The translations under genes and the position numbers were made by a program. DNA of 5,724 bases from an uncultured Alphaproteobacteria bacterium (GTDB taxonomy: Bacteria > Pseudomonadota > Alphaproteobacteria > Puniceispirillales > UBA1172). The stretch spans positions 1-5,724 of the forward strand of contig CAJXME010000089.1 in NCBI GenBank assembly GCA_913056245.1. Direction: 5' to 3'. The notes under the pieces were generated by a model. It was not told the origin of the DNA. It saw nothing but the letters and a program-made list of their open reading frames with translations, and ran no database searches. Of the stretch, positions 1 to 5,724 are shown piece by piece (the first letter of the stretch is position 1; every line of letters begins with the position of its first letter).

Positions 1-668
1 GTTCGGTGCCAGAAATTTATAACCTGGTTCAGGCCACCGATGCCGATGGCGTGGCGCTTTATGTTGATGCCAATGGCGAAGTGGTAACCAACCCGCCCGC
101 CAATATGGTGGAAGGCTATTACCCGCTTTATATCGATGAAGGCGAATTGACCTTCGATAAAACTGGTAAATTGATCAGCCCGAAAAACCTCGTCCATTAC
201 GAAAAGCAGGAAGAAGGCTTCTCGATCGCTCTGGATGTGGATTTCTCGACCTCAACCCAGTTGGCCCAACCCTTCTCGGTCTTGACCGTTGAACAGGATG
301 GTTTCACCTCGGGTCGATTGGACGGGATTGAAATTGACTCCTCCGGGACAATCCGCGCGAACTACACCAACGGGCAAAACAATCCTCTTGGTAAGATCGT
401 GGTCGCCAACTTTAACAACCAGAACGGTCTGAAGCAGATCGGGAACGCGACTTACACGGAAACTGCCGTTTCCGGTACGCCGCAGGTTGGGGAAGCAGGC
501 TCCGAAGGCTTCGGGAATATTCTTTCGGGTTCGTTGGAACGTTCGAACGTGGATATTACCGAAGAACTGGTGAATTTGATCACCGCACAGCGGAACTTCC
601 AAGCATCCGCGAAAGCGATTGAAACCACCACGGGTCTGACCCAAACCATCATTAACATCCGCATGTAA
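1..668 (+). CDS. flgE: Flagellar hook protein FlgE, C-terminal part (5' truncated by window edge)
   Basis: This is the structural subunit of the flagellar hook, exported by the flagellar type III system and polymerised outside the cell on the distal rod. The reading frame is already open at base 3 (first full codon TCG) and ends at TAA 666-668, giving 222 visible residues. The GTG at position 6 is an internal valine codon, not a start, because the N-terminal D0 region of the family is missing. The visible part holds the end of a hook domain (about residues 40-60, containing 'GELTFDKTGKL'), then the hallmark stretch 'GTIRANYTNGQ', 'KIVVANFNNQNGLKQIGN', and the C-terminal helix motif 'LERSNVDITEELVNLITAQR' followed by 'FQASAKAIETTTGL'. 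The end 'QTIINIRM' is typical of hook proteins. It contains no cysteine in the visible part. flgF starts 39 bp downstream. The family assignment is firm. It could only be confused with FlgF or FlgG, which are identified separately here. Confidence 0.96.
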   Translation, partial: SVPEIYNLVQATDADGVALYVDANGEVVTNPPANMVEGYYPLYIDEGELTFDKTGKLISPKNLVHYEKQEEGFSIALDVDFSTSTQLAQPFSVLTVEQDGFTSGRLDGIEIDSSGTIRANYTNGQNNPLGKIVVANFNNQNGLKQIGNATYTETAVSGTPQVGEAGSEGFGNILSGSLERSNVDITEELVNLITAQRNFQASAKAIETTTGLTQTIINIRM

Positions 669-695
669 TGATGGCGTGATCAGCAAAGGAATCTC

Positions 696-703
696 AGGGA
701 GAG
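696..703 (+). promoter_or_regulatory. Ribosome binding site of flgF
   Basis: AGGGAGAG lies 4 bases before the ATG at 708 and is the best Shine-Dalgarno match in the 39-bp flgE-flgF gap. A second purine run, AAAGGA at 685-690, is 17 bases away and too far to act on this start. I see no promoter in the gap, so flgF is probably transcribed together with flgE. Confidence 0.6.
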
Positions 704-707
704 CATT

Positions 708-1460
708 ATGGATCGTTTAATTCATACCGCCTTAAACTCGCTTAATATTGTCAAGGATAACGCCTTTATTCGGTCGAATAACCTTGCCAATACCAGCGTC
801 CCTGGTTTCCGTGCTGATTACCATCTGAAAACCTCAGGCACGGCGTTTCTGGATAATTACGACACCCATATCACCCGCGGTCTGTCGATTAAAGATGACA
901 ATAATATTTTTGACGCTTCGCCCGGCACCTTAAACGAAACCGGTAAAGAGTTGGATGTTGCTGTGCGCGGGGATGGTTATTTCATCACCCAAGCCGCGCA
1001 AGGCAATTCCCTCAGCCGGCGCGGAGATTTGGACACCAATGCCGACGGTCAATTGATCAATGGCGCAAGCGCAATTATACTTGACGATCAGTTGCAGCCC
1101 ATCACCATCCCCCCTTACCGCAGCATCAATGTCACGGAAAATGGTGAAATCATCATAGAGCCGCTGACCAGCGCGCCCGGCACCTATCAAAGCGTGGCCA
1201 CCCTTGGCCTTGTAAAGCCAACGGCGCCGCTCAAAAAATTCCCTGATGGTGAAGTGCGTTATGCCGATAATTCTCCCATTGTCGCCAATCAAGGCGCGCG
1301 TGTGGTGAATAAATTTCTTGAAATGAGCAACGTCAATTTGATGGAAGAATTGGTGTCATCCATCGAAGAACAACGCGTGTTTGAGATTAATCTCAAATTG
1401 GTTAAAGCGGCTGAAGATATTGACCGAAGCGGCTCATCGCTCTTGAAAATGCCGTCATAA
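708..1460 (+). CDS. flgF: Flagellar basal-body rod protein FlgF
   Basis: This 250-residue protein is a proximal rod subunit of the flagellar basal body, exported by the flagellar type III system; the length is normal for FlgF. The N-terminal rod motif is at about residues 22-36 ('RSNNLANTSVPGFRA'), preceded by the 'MDRLIHTALN' start seen in FlgF proteins. The middle shows 'GTLNETGKELDVAVRGDGYF' (residues 73-92) followed by 'LSRRGDLDTNADGQL', the FlgF/FlgG beta domain. The C-terminal helix 'LEMSNVNLMEELVSSIEEQR' (204-223) and 'FEINLKLVKAAEDID' close the protein. It lacks the extra insertion after the first helix that marks FlgG, and it is too short for FlgE, so FlgF is the best call. There is no cysteine. 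The 89-bp gap after its stop is the largest in the window and contains the next promoter, so flgF probably ends an upstream transcript or is read through into flgG. Confidence 0.93.
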   Translation: MDRLIHTALNSLNIVKDNAFIRSNNLANTSVPGFRADYHLKTSGTAFLDNYDTHITRGLSIKDDNNIFDASPGTLNETGKELDVAVRGDGYFITQAAQGNSLSRRGDLDTNADGQLINGASAIILDDQLQPITIPPYRSINVTENGEIIIEPLTSAPGTYQSVATLGLVKPTAPLKKFPDGEVRYADNSPIVANQGARVVNKFLEMSNVNLMEELVSSIEEQRVFEINLKLVKAAEDIDRSGSSLLKMPS

Positions 1461-1496
1461 TCATCGGCTCTTTCTAACCCCGTCAAAAAATCGTCT

Positions 1497-1512
1497 TGGC
1501 ATGGGTCTTGCA
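1497..1512 (+). promoter_or_regulatory. Sigma-54 (RpoN) -24/-12 promoter driving flgG and downstream genes
   Basis: TGGCAT at 1497-1502, five bases, then TTGCA at 1508-1512 matches the sigma-54 consensus TGGCAC-N5-TTGCA with one change (C to T at 1502). It also has the preferred pyrimidine before it (T1496) and G after the first element (G1503). The GG (1498-1499) and GC (1510-1511) pairs have exactly the required spacing. Taking C1511 as -12 puts the start of transcription near G1523, giving a leader of about 27 bases before flgG. Sigma-54 control of rod, ring and hook genes is well known in Caulobacter and other flagellated Proteobacteria and requires an activator. I could not recognise an activator site upstream. 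It is the only full match to this consensus that I found on the + strand. Confidence 0.86.
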
Positions 1513-1516
1513 ACAT

Positions 1517-1550
1517 TAGGGTGAGTGTTTTTCTTAAAGGAGTCACCCTA
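1517..1550 (+). repeat. 8-bp perfect inverted repeat enclosing the flgG ribosome binding site
   Basis: TAGGGTGA at 1517-1524 is the exact reverse complement of TCACCCTA at 1543-1550. The 18-base spacer holds the AAAGGAG Shine-Dalgarno at its 3' end, and the right arm includes the A of the flgG start codon. In RNA this could form a hairpin that encloses the ribosome binding site; in DNA it could be a binding site just downstream of the sigma-54 promoter. The repeat is certain from the sequence. Its function is inference, since repeats of this size also arise by chance in a few kilobases. Confidence 0.55.
1536..1542 (+). promoter_or_regulatory. Strong ribosome binding site of flgG
   Basis: AAAGGAG ends 7 bases before ATG 1550, close to ideal spacing. 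This decides the start over the in-frame ATG at 1565, which has no purine-rich sequence at a suitable distance. Confidence 0.85.
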
Positions 1551-2338
1551 TGTCGACCAGTTCCATGCACGTTGCCAAAACCGGCCTTAATGCTCAGCAA
1601 ACACGGATGCAAGTGATTGCCAATAACTTGGCCAACGTCAACACCACCGGCTTTAAGCGTGATCGCGTTAATTTTGAAACCTTGCTTTATCAGGTGCGGC
1701 GCTCGGCAGGTGATCAGACCTCTGCGGATACGGAATTGTCGTCGGCCTTTGCGGTGGGGACAGGGGTTCGGACGCTCAACACTCAAAAATTATTTTCGCA
1801 AGGCAGCCTGATCACCACCGACAACTCGCTCGATGTGGCGATTGAAGGCGCGGGCTTCTTGCAAGTTCTTCTGCCCGATGGCCGTTTGGGTTACACCCGC
1901 AACGGCGCGTTTTCTCAGAATTCAGAAGGCGTGCTGACCACCGCCAGCGGTTATGTCTTGCAGCCTGAAATTCAAATCCCTGAAAACGTGACGCAGATCA
2001 ATATCTCCGGTGACGGCATTGTCAGCGCGCTGGTGGCGGGTGAAATTGGCTCTCAGGAACTGGGGCAAATCACCATGGCGGATTTCACCAACCGTGGCGG
2101 CCTTCAGCCCATCGGTGAAAGTTTTTATGTGGAAACCGTAGCCTCTGGCCCGGCGATTGTTGCCAATCCGACGGAACAGGGTTTTGGCAAACTCATCCAA
2201 GGCGCGCTCGAAGCCTCCAACGTGAATGTTGTGCAGGAATTGGTCAATATGATCGAAACCCAGCGTGCCTATGAAGTGAGTTCAAAATCCATCACTTCTG
2301 TGGATGAAATGCTCCGCTTCATTTCCAATAACCTCTAA
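1550..2338 (+). CDS. flgG: Flagellar distal rod protein FlgG
   Basis: FlgG polymerises into the distal rod, the drive shaft that crosses the periplasm inside the P and L rings and carries the hook. The 262-residue length is normal for FlgG. The N-terminal rod motif 'IANNLANVNTTGFKRDRVNF' spans residues 23-42. It is followed at about 47-65 by the FlgG-specific insertion (begins 'YQVRRSAGDQ'), the segment known in Salmonella to distinguish the rigid rod from the flexible hook, and then 'VGTGVR'. The middle contains 'DNSLDVAIEGAGFLQVLLPDG' features and 'GYTRNGAFSQNSEGVL'. The C-terminal signature 'GALEASNVNVVQELVNMIET' (218-237) continues into 'QRAYEVSSKSI'. No cysteine is present. It is the first gene after the sigma-54 promoter, and its stop lies only 24 bp before the preferred flgH start. 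The usual alphaproteobacterial neighbour flgA is not between them. Confidence 0.97.
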   Translation: MSTSSMHVAKTGLNAQQTRMQVIANNLANVNTTGFKRDRVNFETLLYQVRRSAGDQTSADTELSSAFAVGTGVRTLNTQKLFSQGSLITTDNSLDVAIEGAGFLQVLLPDGRLGYTRNGAFSQNSEGVLTTASGYVLQPEIQIPENVTQINISGDGIVSALVAGEIGSQELGQITMADFTNRGGLQPIGESFYVETVASGPAIVANPTEQGFGKLIQGALEASNVNVVQELVNMIETQRAYEVSSKSITSVDEMLRFISNNL

Positions 2339-2350
2339 GTAAAAAGGTAA

Positions 2351-2356
2351 GAGGAG
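2351..2356 (+). promoter_or_regulatory. Ribosome binding site that decides the flgH start
   Basis: GAGGAG directly abuts an ATG at 2357, leaving no spacer, but lies 6 bases before a second in-frame ATG at 2363. The second ATG is therefore the likelier start. A weaker alternative, AAAAAGG at 2341-2347, would sit 9 bases before the ATG at 2357, so the longer start is not excluded. Confidence 0.65.
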
Positions 2357-2362
2357 ATGGCC

Positions 2363-3049
2363 ATGCCTAAGGCAAGCGCTCACATCCTAGCATCGACAAC
2401 GCTGGCGGCAATCTTGCTTTCGGGATGCTCGACCTATGTGCAAAATGTCGTCTCCGATGATTTTGAGCCGATTTATCAAGAAGTGGTCGAAGCGCCTGCA
2501 ACCACACCAACAGGCAGCATCTATTCCGACAATGGCGTGGGGTTATTCCCCTCAGGGCCAACCACCAAAGAAGTTGGCGATATCATCAATATCACCATGT
2601 TGGAAACCTTCAGCGCGACGAAATCATCAAGCGCGGCCAGCAGCAAAGCGGATTCCTTTGATGTCACCCTGCCCACGGGTCTGCCCAATATCCTGACCGG
2701 CGGTTTTGAGCCTGGGTCTTTGACCAGCGGCACCGCGCAATCGTTTGGCGGCAGTGGCACGGCATCGCAATCCAACACCCTCACCGGCTCGATGTCAGTG
2801 ACGGTGATGCGCGTCTTCACCAATGGCAATCTTGAGATTGCCGGGCAGAAGAAACTGACCCTCACCAATGGCGATGAATATGTTCGTGTGCGCGGCATCA
2901 TCCGCCCTCAAGACATCAGCCAAGATAACGTCGTGCTGTCCTCACGGATCGCCGATGCTGAGATCACTTATATCGGCGCCGGTCAAGTTGGCGACAGCGT
3001 GAATCAAGGCTGGTTAAGCCGCGGGCTTAGAGCCATTTCACCTTTCTAA
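2363..3049 (+). CDS. flgH: Flagellar L-ring lipoprotein FlgH
   Basis: FlgH forms the L ring in the outer membrane, part of the bushing around the rod. From ATG 2363 the protein has 228 residues, a normal length; an upstream ATG at 2357 would add two residues but overlaps poorly with the GAGGAG ribosome binding site. A lipoprotein signal is clear: a hydrophobic stretch at about residues 9-19, then the lipobox LLSGC with Cys22 as the lipidated residue. The following Ser23 is consistent with outer membrane sorting. FlgH family features follow in order: '[15 protein letters not shown]' (51-65), '[11 protein letters not shown]' (71-81), a Ser/Ala-rich segment, '[20 protein letters not shown]' (127-146), '[16 protein letters not shown]' (152-167), '[11 protein letters not shown]' (181-191) and the end '[18 protein letters not shown]'. 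Cys22 is the only cysteine. The stop overlaps the ribosome binding site of flgI, so the two ring genes are probably translated together. Confidence 0.96.
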   Translation: MPKASAHILASTTLAAILLSGCSTYVQNVVSDDFEPIYQEVVEAPATTPTGSIYSDNGVGLFPSGPTTKEVGDIINITMLETFSATKSSSAASSKADSFDVTLPTGLPNILTGGFEPGSLTSGTAQSFGGSGTASQSNTLTGSMSVTVMRVFTNGNLEIAGQKKLTLTNGDEYVRVRGIIRPQDISQDNVVLSSRIADAEITYIGAGQVGDSVNQGWLSRGLRAISPF

Positions 3050-3053
3050 GGAG
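3047..3053 (+). promoter_or_regulatory. Ribosome binding site of flgI overlapping the flgH stop
   Basis: TAAGGAG includes the TAA stop of flgH (3047-3049) and lies 6 bases before ATG 3060. A ribosome ending flgH would sit on this site, which suggests coupled production of L-ring and P-ring subunits. Confidence 0.75.
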
Positions 3054-3059
3054 CGCCTG

Positions 3060-4190
3060 ATGTTCAGATTATTCCTCTCCCTTCTCGCGCCTTTATGGAT
3101 GCTGATGGGCCTTACCTTTGAAGCCCAAGCCGACCGCATCAAGGATGTCGCGTCGATCGCGGGCGTGCGGGATAATCATCTGCTGGGCTATGGCGTGGTT
3201 GTTGGCTTGGCGGGGACAGGCGATGGGTCTTCGACCTTGACGCAAGCGTCCTTAGAAAACTTGATTTCACAATTTCGAATTAATGTTGACGGCAATAACC
3301 TGACAGCGAAGAACGCGGCGGCGGTGATGATCACTGCCAATCTGCCGCCTTTTGCGAAGCCTGGTCAGAATATTGATATCACCGTCTCGACGTTAGGCGG
3401 GGCAAAATCTTTACGCGGCGGTACGCTGTTGATGACGCCCTTGCTGGGCGCTGATGGTCAAACCTACGCGATTGCTCAAGGCAATCTGGTCGTTGGCGGC
3501 CTTGGCGTTTCCGGCAATGATGGCTCATCGGTGATTGTGAATGTGCCGACCGTTGGCCGCATCCCCAATGGCGCGGTGGTTGAGCGCATGGTGGATACGC
3601 CCTTCCTCAATAATGAGAATATTATTCTCAATCTGCATCAAGGCGATTTCAGCACCGCGAATAATGTTGCTGATGCGGTGAATGATGTCTTTGGCGGCGA
3701 CGTGGCCGTGCCTTTGGATAGTTCTTCGGTGAAGGTTCGCGCGCCCGTCGACCCATCCCAGCGCGTTAGTTTTGTTAGCCTGCTGGAAAATATCGATGTG
3801 GAAATGGCCCGCCCGAAAGCGCGGGTGATCGTCAATTCTCGCACCGGTACGATCGTCATTGGCGGCGATGTCCGGGTTACCCCTGCTGTCGTGACCCATG
3901 GCTCATTGACCGTCCGTGTTCAAGAAGACACGAATGTCACTCAAACCGCTGAAACCACCACCACCGATGGCGTGACCACCACTGTCCCCGGCGATGCGGT
4001 GACCACTCAAGACACGCAAATCACCATCGAACAAGAACCCGCCAAAGCCTTTATCTTCGATCCCGGCACGGAACTGTCGGATATTGTTGACGCCATCAAC
4101 GCGGTTGGCGCCGGCGCCGCCGATATGGTGACGATTTTAGAAGCCTTGCGCGAAGCTGGTGCGTTGCGTGCCGAACTGATCATTATCTAA
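3060..4190 (+). CDS. flgI: Flagellar P-ring protein FlgI
   Basis: FlgI assembles the P ring in the peptidoglycan layer around the distal rod, with help from the chaperone FlgA. The 376 residues are a typical full length. A Sec signal peptide covers residues 1-24 (hydrophobic core about 4-20, 'AQA' before the predicted cut), leaving a mature protein starting '[15 protein letters not shown]'. Conserved family segments follow: '[17 protein letters not shown]' (41-57), '[18 protein letters not shown]' (85-102), '[20 protein letters not shown]' (106-125), '[10 protein letters not shown]' (140-149), '[10 protein letters not shown]' (166-175), '[20 protein letters not shown]' (254-273) and the C-terminal '[16 protein letters not shown]'. 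The loop at about 291-322 is strongly threonine-rich. The protein has no cysteine, so it cannot form the intramolecular disulfide known for the E. coli protein. flgJ begins 12 bp downstream. Confidence 0.98.
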   Translation: MFRLFLSLLAPLWMLMGLTFEAQADRIKDVASIAGVRDNHLLGYGVVVGLAGTGDGSSTLTQASLENLISQFRINVDGNNLTAKNAAAVMITANLPPFAKPGQNIDITVSTLGGAKSLRGGTLLMTPLLGADGQTYAIAQGNLVVGGLGVSGNDGSSVIVNVPTVGRIPNGAVVERMVDTPFLNNENIILNLHQGDFSTANNVADAVNDVFGGDVAVPLDSSSVKVRAPVDPSQRVSFVSLLENIDVEMARPKARVIVNSRTGTIVIGGDVRVTPAVVTHGSLTVRVQEDTNVTQTAETTTTDGVTTTVPGDAVTTQDTQITIEQEPAKAFIFDPGTELSDIVDAINAVGAGAADMVTILEALREAGALRAELIII

Positions 4191-4191
4191 G

Positions 4192-4196
4192 AAAGG
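4192..4196 (+). promoter_or_regulatory. Ribosome binding site of flgJ
   Basis: AAAGG in the 12-bp flgI-flgJ gap ends 6 bases before ATG 4203 and supports that start. Confidence 0.6.
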
Positions 4197-4202
4197 CTGA
4201 TT

Positions 4203-4520
4203 ATGATTGACCCGTCCAACACCATGCCTTCGCTTAGTCAGATCAGCGGTGAGAAAGCTCTCAATAATCTGAAGAGCCATGGCACCAACGACAAGCAAGA
4301 TGAATTGCGGAAAGTCGCCGAACAGTTTGAGGCGATTTTCCTTAATCAATTTCTGAAGCAAGCGCGGCAAGCCAAATTGGCCGATGATCTCTTTTCCAAT
4401 TCCGCTTCGAAGACCTATCAAGAAATGCTCGATCAGCAATACGCGTCAATGCTGTCTGGCGATGTTGATCTTGGGATCGCTGAAGGGCTGATGCGGCAGT
4501 TTGGTCGGCACGTGGAGTAA
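4203..4520 (+). CDS. flgJ: Short FlgJ: rod-binding domain only
   Basis: FlgJ binds rod subunits in the periplasm and acts as a rod scaffold or cap. This protein has 105 residues and matches only the N-terminal rod-binding domain: 'VAEQFEAIFLNQFLKQAR' at residues 38-55, an Asp-Asp-Leu-Phe turn at 61-64, and 'YQEMLDQQYASMLSG' (72-86) with 'LGIAEGLMRQFG' (90-101). The enterobacterial FlgJ of about 310 residues adds a C-terminal glucosaminidase (muramidase) domain. Here the frame stops cleanly at TAA 4518-4520 and flgK begins three bases later, so the enzyme domain is absent rather than broken off. Short FlgJ forms are common in alphaproteobacteria, where a separate lytic transglycosylase (SltF in Rhodobacter sphaeroides) opens the cell wall. 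The residues before about 30 are poorly conserved and polar. The protein has no cysteine and no signal peptide, as expected for a flagellar export substrate. Confidence 0.93.
   Translation: MIDPSNTMPSLSQISGEKALNNLKSHGTNDKQDELRKVAEQFEAIFLNQFLKQARQAKLADDLFSNSASKTYQEMLDQQYASMLSGDVDLGIAEGLMRQFGRHVE
4512..4517 (+). promoter_or_regulatory. Ribosome binding site of flgK inside the flgJ end
   Basis: GTGGAG forms the last two sense codons of flgJ and ends 6 bases before ATG 4524. Translation of flgK is therefore likely coupled to the end of flgJ. Confidence 0.6.
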
Positions 4521-4523
4521 ACC

Positions 4524-5724
4524 ATGGCTGGCTTGATGGATATTGGCAAATCTGGACTGCAATCTTACCGCGAGGCGCTTTCGGTAACCGGTCAGAATAT
4601 CGCCAATATCAACACCGATGGATACAAAAGGCGGGAAGCCTCGCTTGAAGAAGTCACGGGTACGTCCGGCGGGTTGACTAGCGTATCCTCGCAAGCCGGG
4701 CTTGGCGTGCGCGTTGATGAAGTGCGCCGGGCGTTTGATGAATTCCTGCTCAACAAAGCGCGCAACGCCACCAGTTACGCCGCCAGCGCCGAAAGTTATT
4801 TAGAGACTGTATCGCAACTCGAAAACATCCTCATCCCCGGGGAAAGCAATATTGGCGCGTCGATCGCGCGTTTTATGGAATCGCTTCAAGAAGTCGCGGC
4901 CAATCCCAATTTGATCGCGCCTCGGATTGTGGCGTTGAAGGCCGGGGAAAGCCTGACCAATAGTTTTCACCAAACCGCGACCTTGATCAAAGAACTCCAG
5001 ACCGGCATCAACACACAATCCGAACAAGCTTTGAGTGAAATTAATCTCTTGAGCGCCAATCTGGCGAATGTGAATCGCAACATCGCGTCCTCTGGTGGGA
5101 AGGCGCAAAATGCCCTCTTGGACAATCGCGATGCGATCATCGATAAATTAAGCGAATATGTCGAAGTCGCGGTGACGCTGGAAAACACCGGCTCAGCCAC
5201 GGTGCGGCTTGGCAGCAGCGGCAATGGCCCAGCACTGGTCAGCGCCGATCAATTCAACCGCTTAAGCATTACGCCAGCGAATAACGACATTAACTTTTTT
5301 GTCAGCCAAGGCGCGGATTTGGTGCGAACTTCGCAAGTCGTCAATGGCAAATTGCGCGGCCTTGCGGATGCCTATAAATCCGCCAGCGACTCCATGGCCA
5401 GCATTGATCATCTGGCGTTCAAACTCATTCAAGACACGAATGCTATTCATCTCCAAGGCTTGGATTTAGAAGGGCAACGTGGCGGCGTGATGTTCCATGA
5501 TGTTGCCTTTGATGCGGCGCCGGGCGTCTCCAATCGCGGCACGGCTTCGGCGGAAGTGGTCGTTGGGGATATCAATGCCATCACCGATAGCAATATCCGC
5601 ATCACCTTTGATGGCACCGGCACCCTCTGGCGCCTGGAGGTGAACGCGCTGGAGGGCAACAACTTGGCGCCACCGGTGATCACCGCCAATGGCCGCGATG
5701 TGGAGGTGAGTTTTAAGGCTCAGC
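4524..5724 (+). CDS. flgK: Flagellar hook-associated protein 1 FlgK (HAP1), 3' truncated by window edge
   Basis: FlgK is the first hook-filament junction protein, added to the hook tip after export and before FlgL. The frame is open from ATG 4524 to the edge, showing 400 residues with one base left over; since FlgK proteins are usually about 480 residues or longer, the gene clearly continues. The N-terminal D0 motif shared with rod and hook proteins is at 24-37 ('QNIANINTDGYKRR'). An expected 'FDEFLLNKAR' segment follows at 71-80, then a long helical region containing 'LETVSQLENIL' (93-103) and 'SIARFMESLQEVAANP' (113-128). The diagnostic FlgK motif 'ALLDNRDAIIDKLSEYVEV' is at 197-215, within the helical D1 domain. 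Later, 'LAFKLIQDTNAIHLQGLDLEG' features (298-317) and the following Gly-rich turn and Phe324 match the family. It has no cysteine in the visible part. Alternative start: none better is visible. flgL would be the expected next gene. Confidence 0.95.
   Translation, partial: MAGLMDIGKSGLQSYREALSVTGQNIANINTDGYKRREASLEEVTGTSGGLTSVSSQAGLGVRVDEVRRAFDEFLLNKARNATSYAASAESYLETVSQLENILIPGESNIGASIARFMESLQEVAANPNLIAPRIVALKAGESLTNSFHQTATLIKELQTGINTQSEQALSEINLLSANLANVNRNIASSGGKAQNALLDNRDAIIDKLSEYVEVAVTLENTGSATVRLGSSGNGPALVSADQFNRLSITPANNDINFFVSQGADLVRTSQVVNGKLRGLADAYKSASDSMASIDHLAFKLIQDTNAIHLQGLDLEGQRGGVMFHDVAFDAAPGVSNRGTASAEVVVGDINAITDSNIRITFDGTGTLWRLEVNALEGNNLAPPVITANGRDVEVSFKAQ

Noticed and set aside
6..668. 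A separate gene starting at the GTG at position 6.
   Set aside because: The frame is open upstream to the window edge and the protein lacks the FlgE N-terminus, so this GTG is an internal codon of a truncated flgE.
252..686. Minus-strand open frame of 144 codons, and similar minus-strand frames elsewhere (for example 1289-1786 and 2521-2901).
   Set aside because: They lie opposite clearly conserved flagellar genes, have no recognisable motifs, and show the compositional mirror of the + strand codons.
1471..1496. C-rich and A-rich stretch between flgF and the promoter, considered as a terminator or activator site.
   Set aside because: No inverted repeat with a following T tract is present, and I cannot match it to a known activator site by eye.
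2755..2769. TGGCACGGCATCGCA inside flgH resembles a sigma-54 element.
   Set aside because: The GC of the -12 part is one base too close to the -24 part, the TTGC core is not matched, and it lies inside a conserved coding segment.
3614..3630. TGAGAAT-ATT-ATTCTCA, a perfect 7-bp hairpin with a 3-base loop inside flgI.
   Set aside because: It is A/T-rich, has no T tract after it, and encodes a normal Asn/Ile-rich part of FlgI; a chance coding hairpin is the simplest reading.
4107..4118. GGCGCCGGCGCC, a perfect 12-base palindrome.
   Set aside because: It encodes the Gly-Ala run of the FlgI C-terminus, where GGC and GCC codons naturally create such palindromes.
4800..5689. Several minus-strand frames across the last 900 bases, which could suggest a convergent gene.
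   Set aside because: The + strand is one uninterrupted flgK frame with clear FlgK motifs over this whole stretch; the minus frames are shadows.

Overview
The window is a single-strand run of flagellar rod, ring and hook genes, all on the + strand: flgE (3' end only), flgF, flgG, flgH, flgI, flgJ and flgK (5' part, running off the right edge). It suggests a Gram-negative flagellated bacterium, because it encodes both the L-ring lipoprotein FlgH and the P-ring protein FlgI. Base composition is about half G+C by eye. The 105-residue FlgJ, with a rod-binding domain and no muramidase domain, together with a strong sigma-54 promoter, fits an alphaproteobacterium best. The gene order lacks flgA between flgG and flgH and looks more like the gamma/betaproteobacterial flgEFGHIJK order. 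I would not name a genus.

Layout: bases 1-668 are the C-terminal 222 residues of the hook protein FlgE. Bases 708-1460 are the proximal rod protein FlgF. The only sizeable gap, 1461-1549 (89 bp), carries a near-consensus sigma-54 -24/-12 element and a strong Shine-Dalgarno sequence, followed by flgG (distal rod, 1550-2338). flgH (2363-3049), flgI (3060-4190), flgJ (4203-4520) and flgK (4524 to the end) follow with gaps of 3 to 24 bp, each with its own Shine-Dalgarno sequence, so flgG-flgK look like one transcription unit. No stretch over 300 bases lacks a gene. There are no RNA genes, mobile elements, CRISPR arrays or factor-independent terminators that I can support.

How the genes work together: FlgF and FlgG build the rod. 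FlgJ is expected to help the rod pass the periplasm and peptidoglycan. FlgI and FlgH form the P and L ring bushing around the rod. FlgE forms the hook, and FlgK is the first hook-filament junction protein. The promoter splits the locus between FlgF and FlgG.

The gene content is ordinary and I found no undescribed system. The most interesting spot is the flgF-flgG junction. An 8-bp perfect inverted repeat there brackets the flgG Shine-Dalgarno and includes the first base of its start codon, and the predicted sigma-54 transcription start falls inside the left arm of that repeat.
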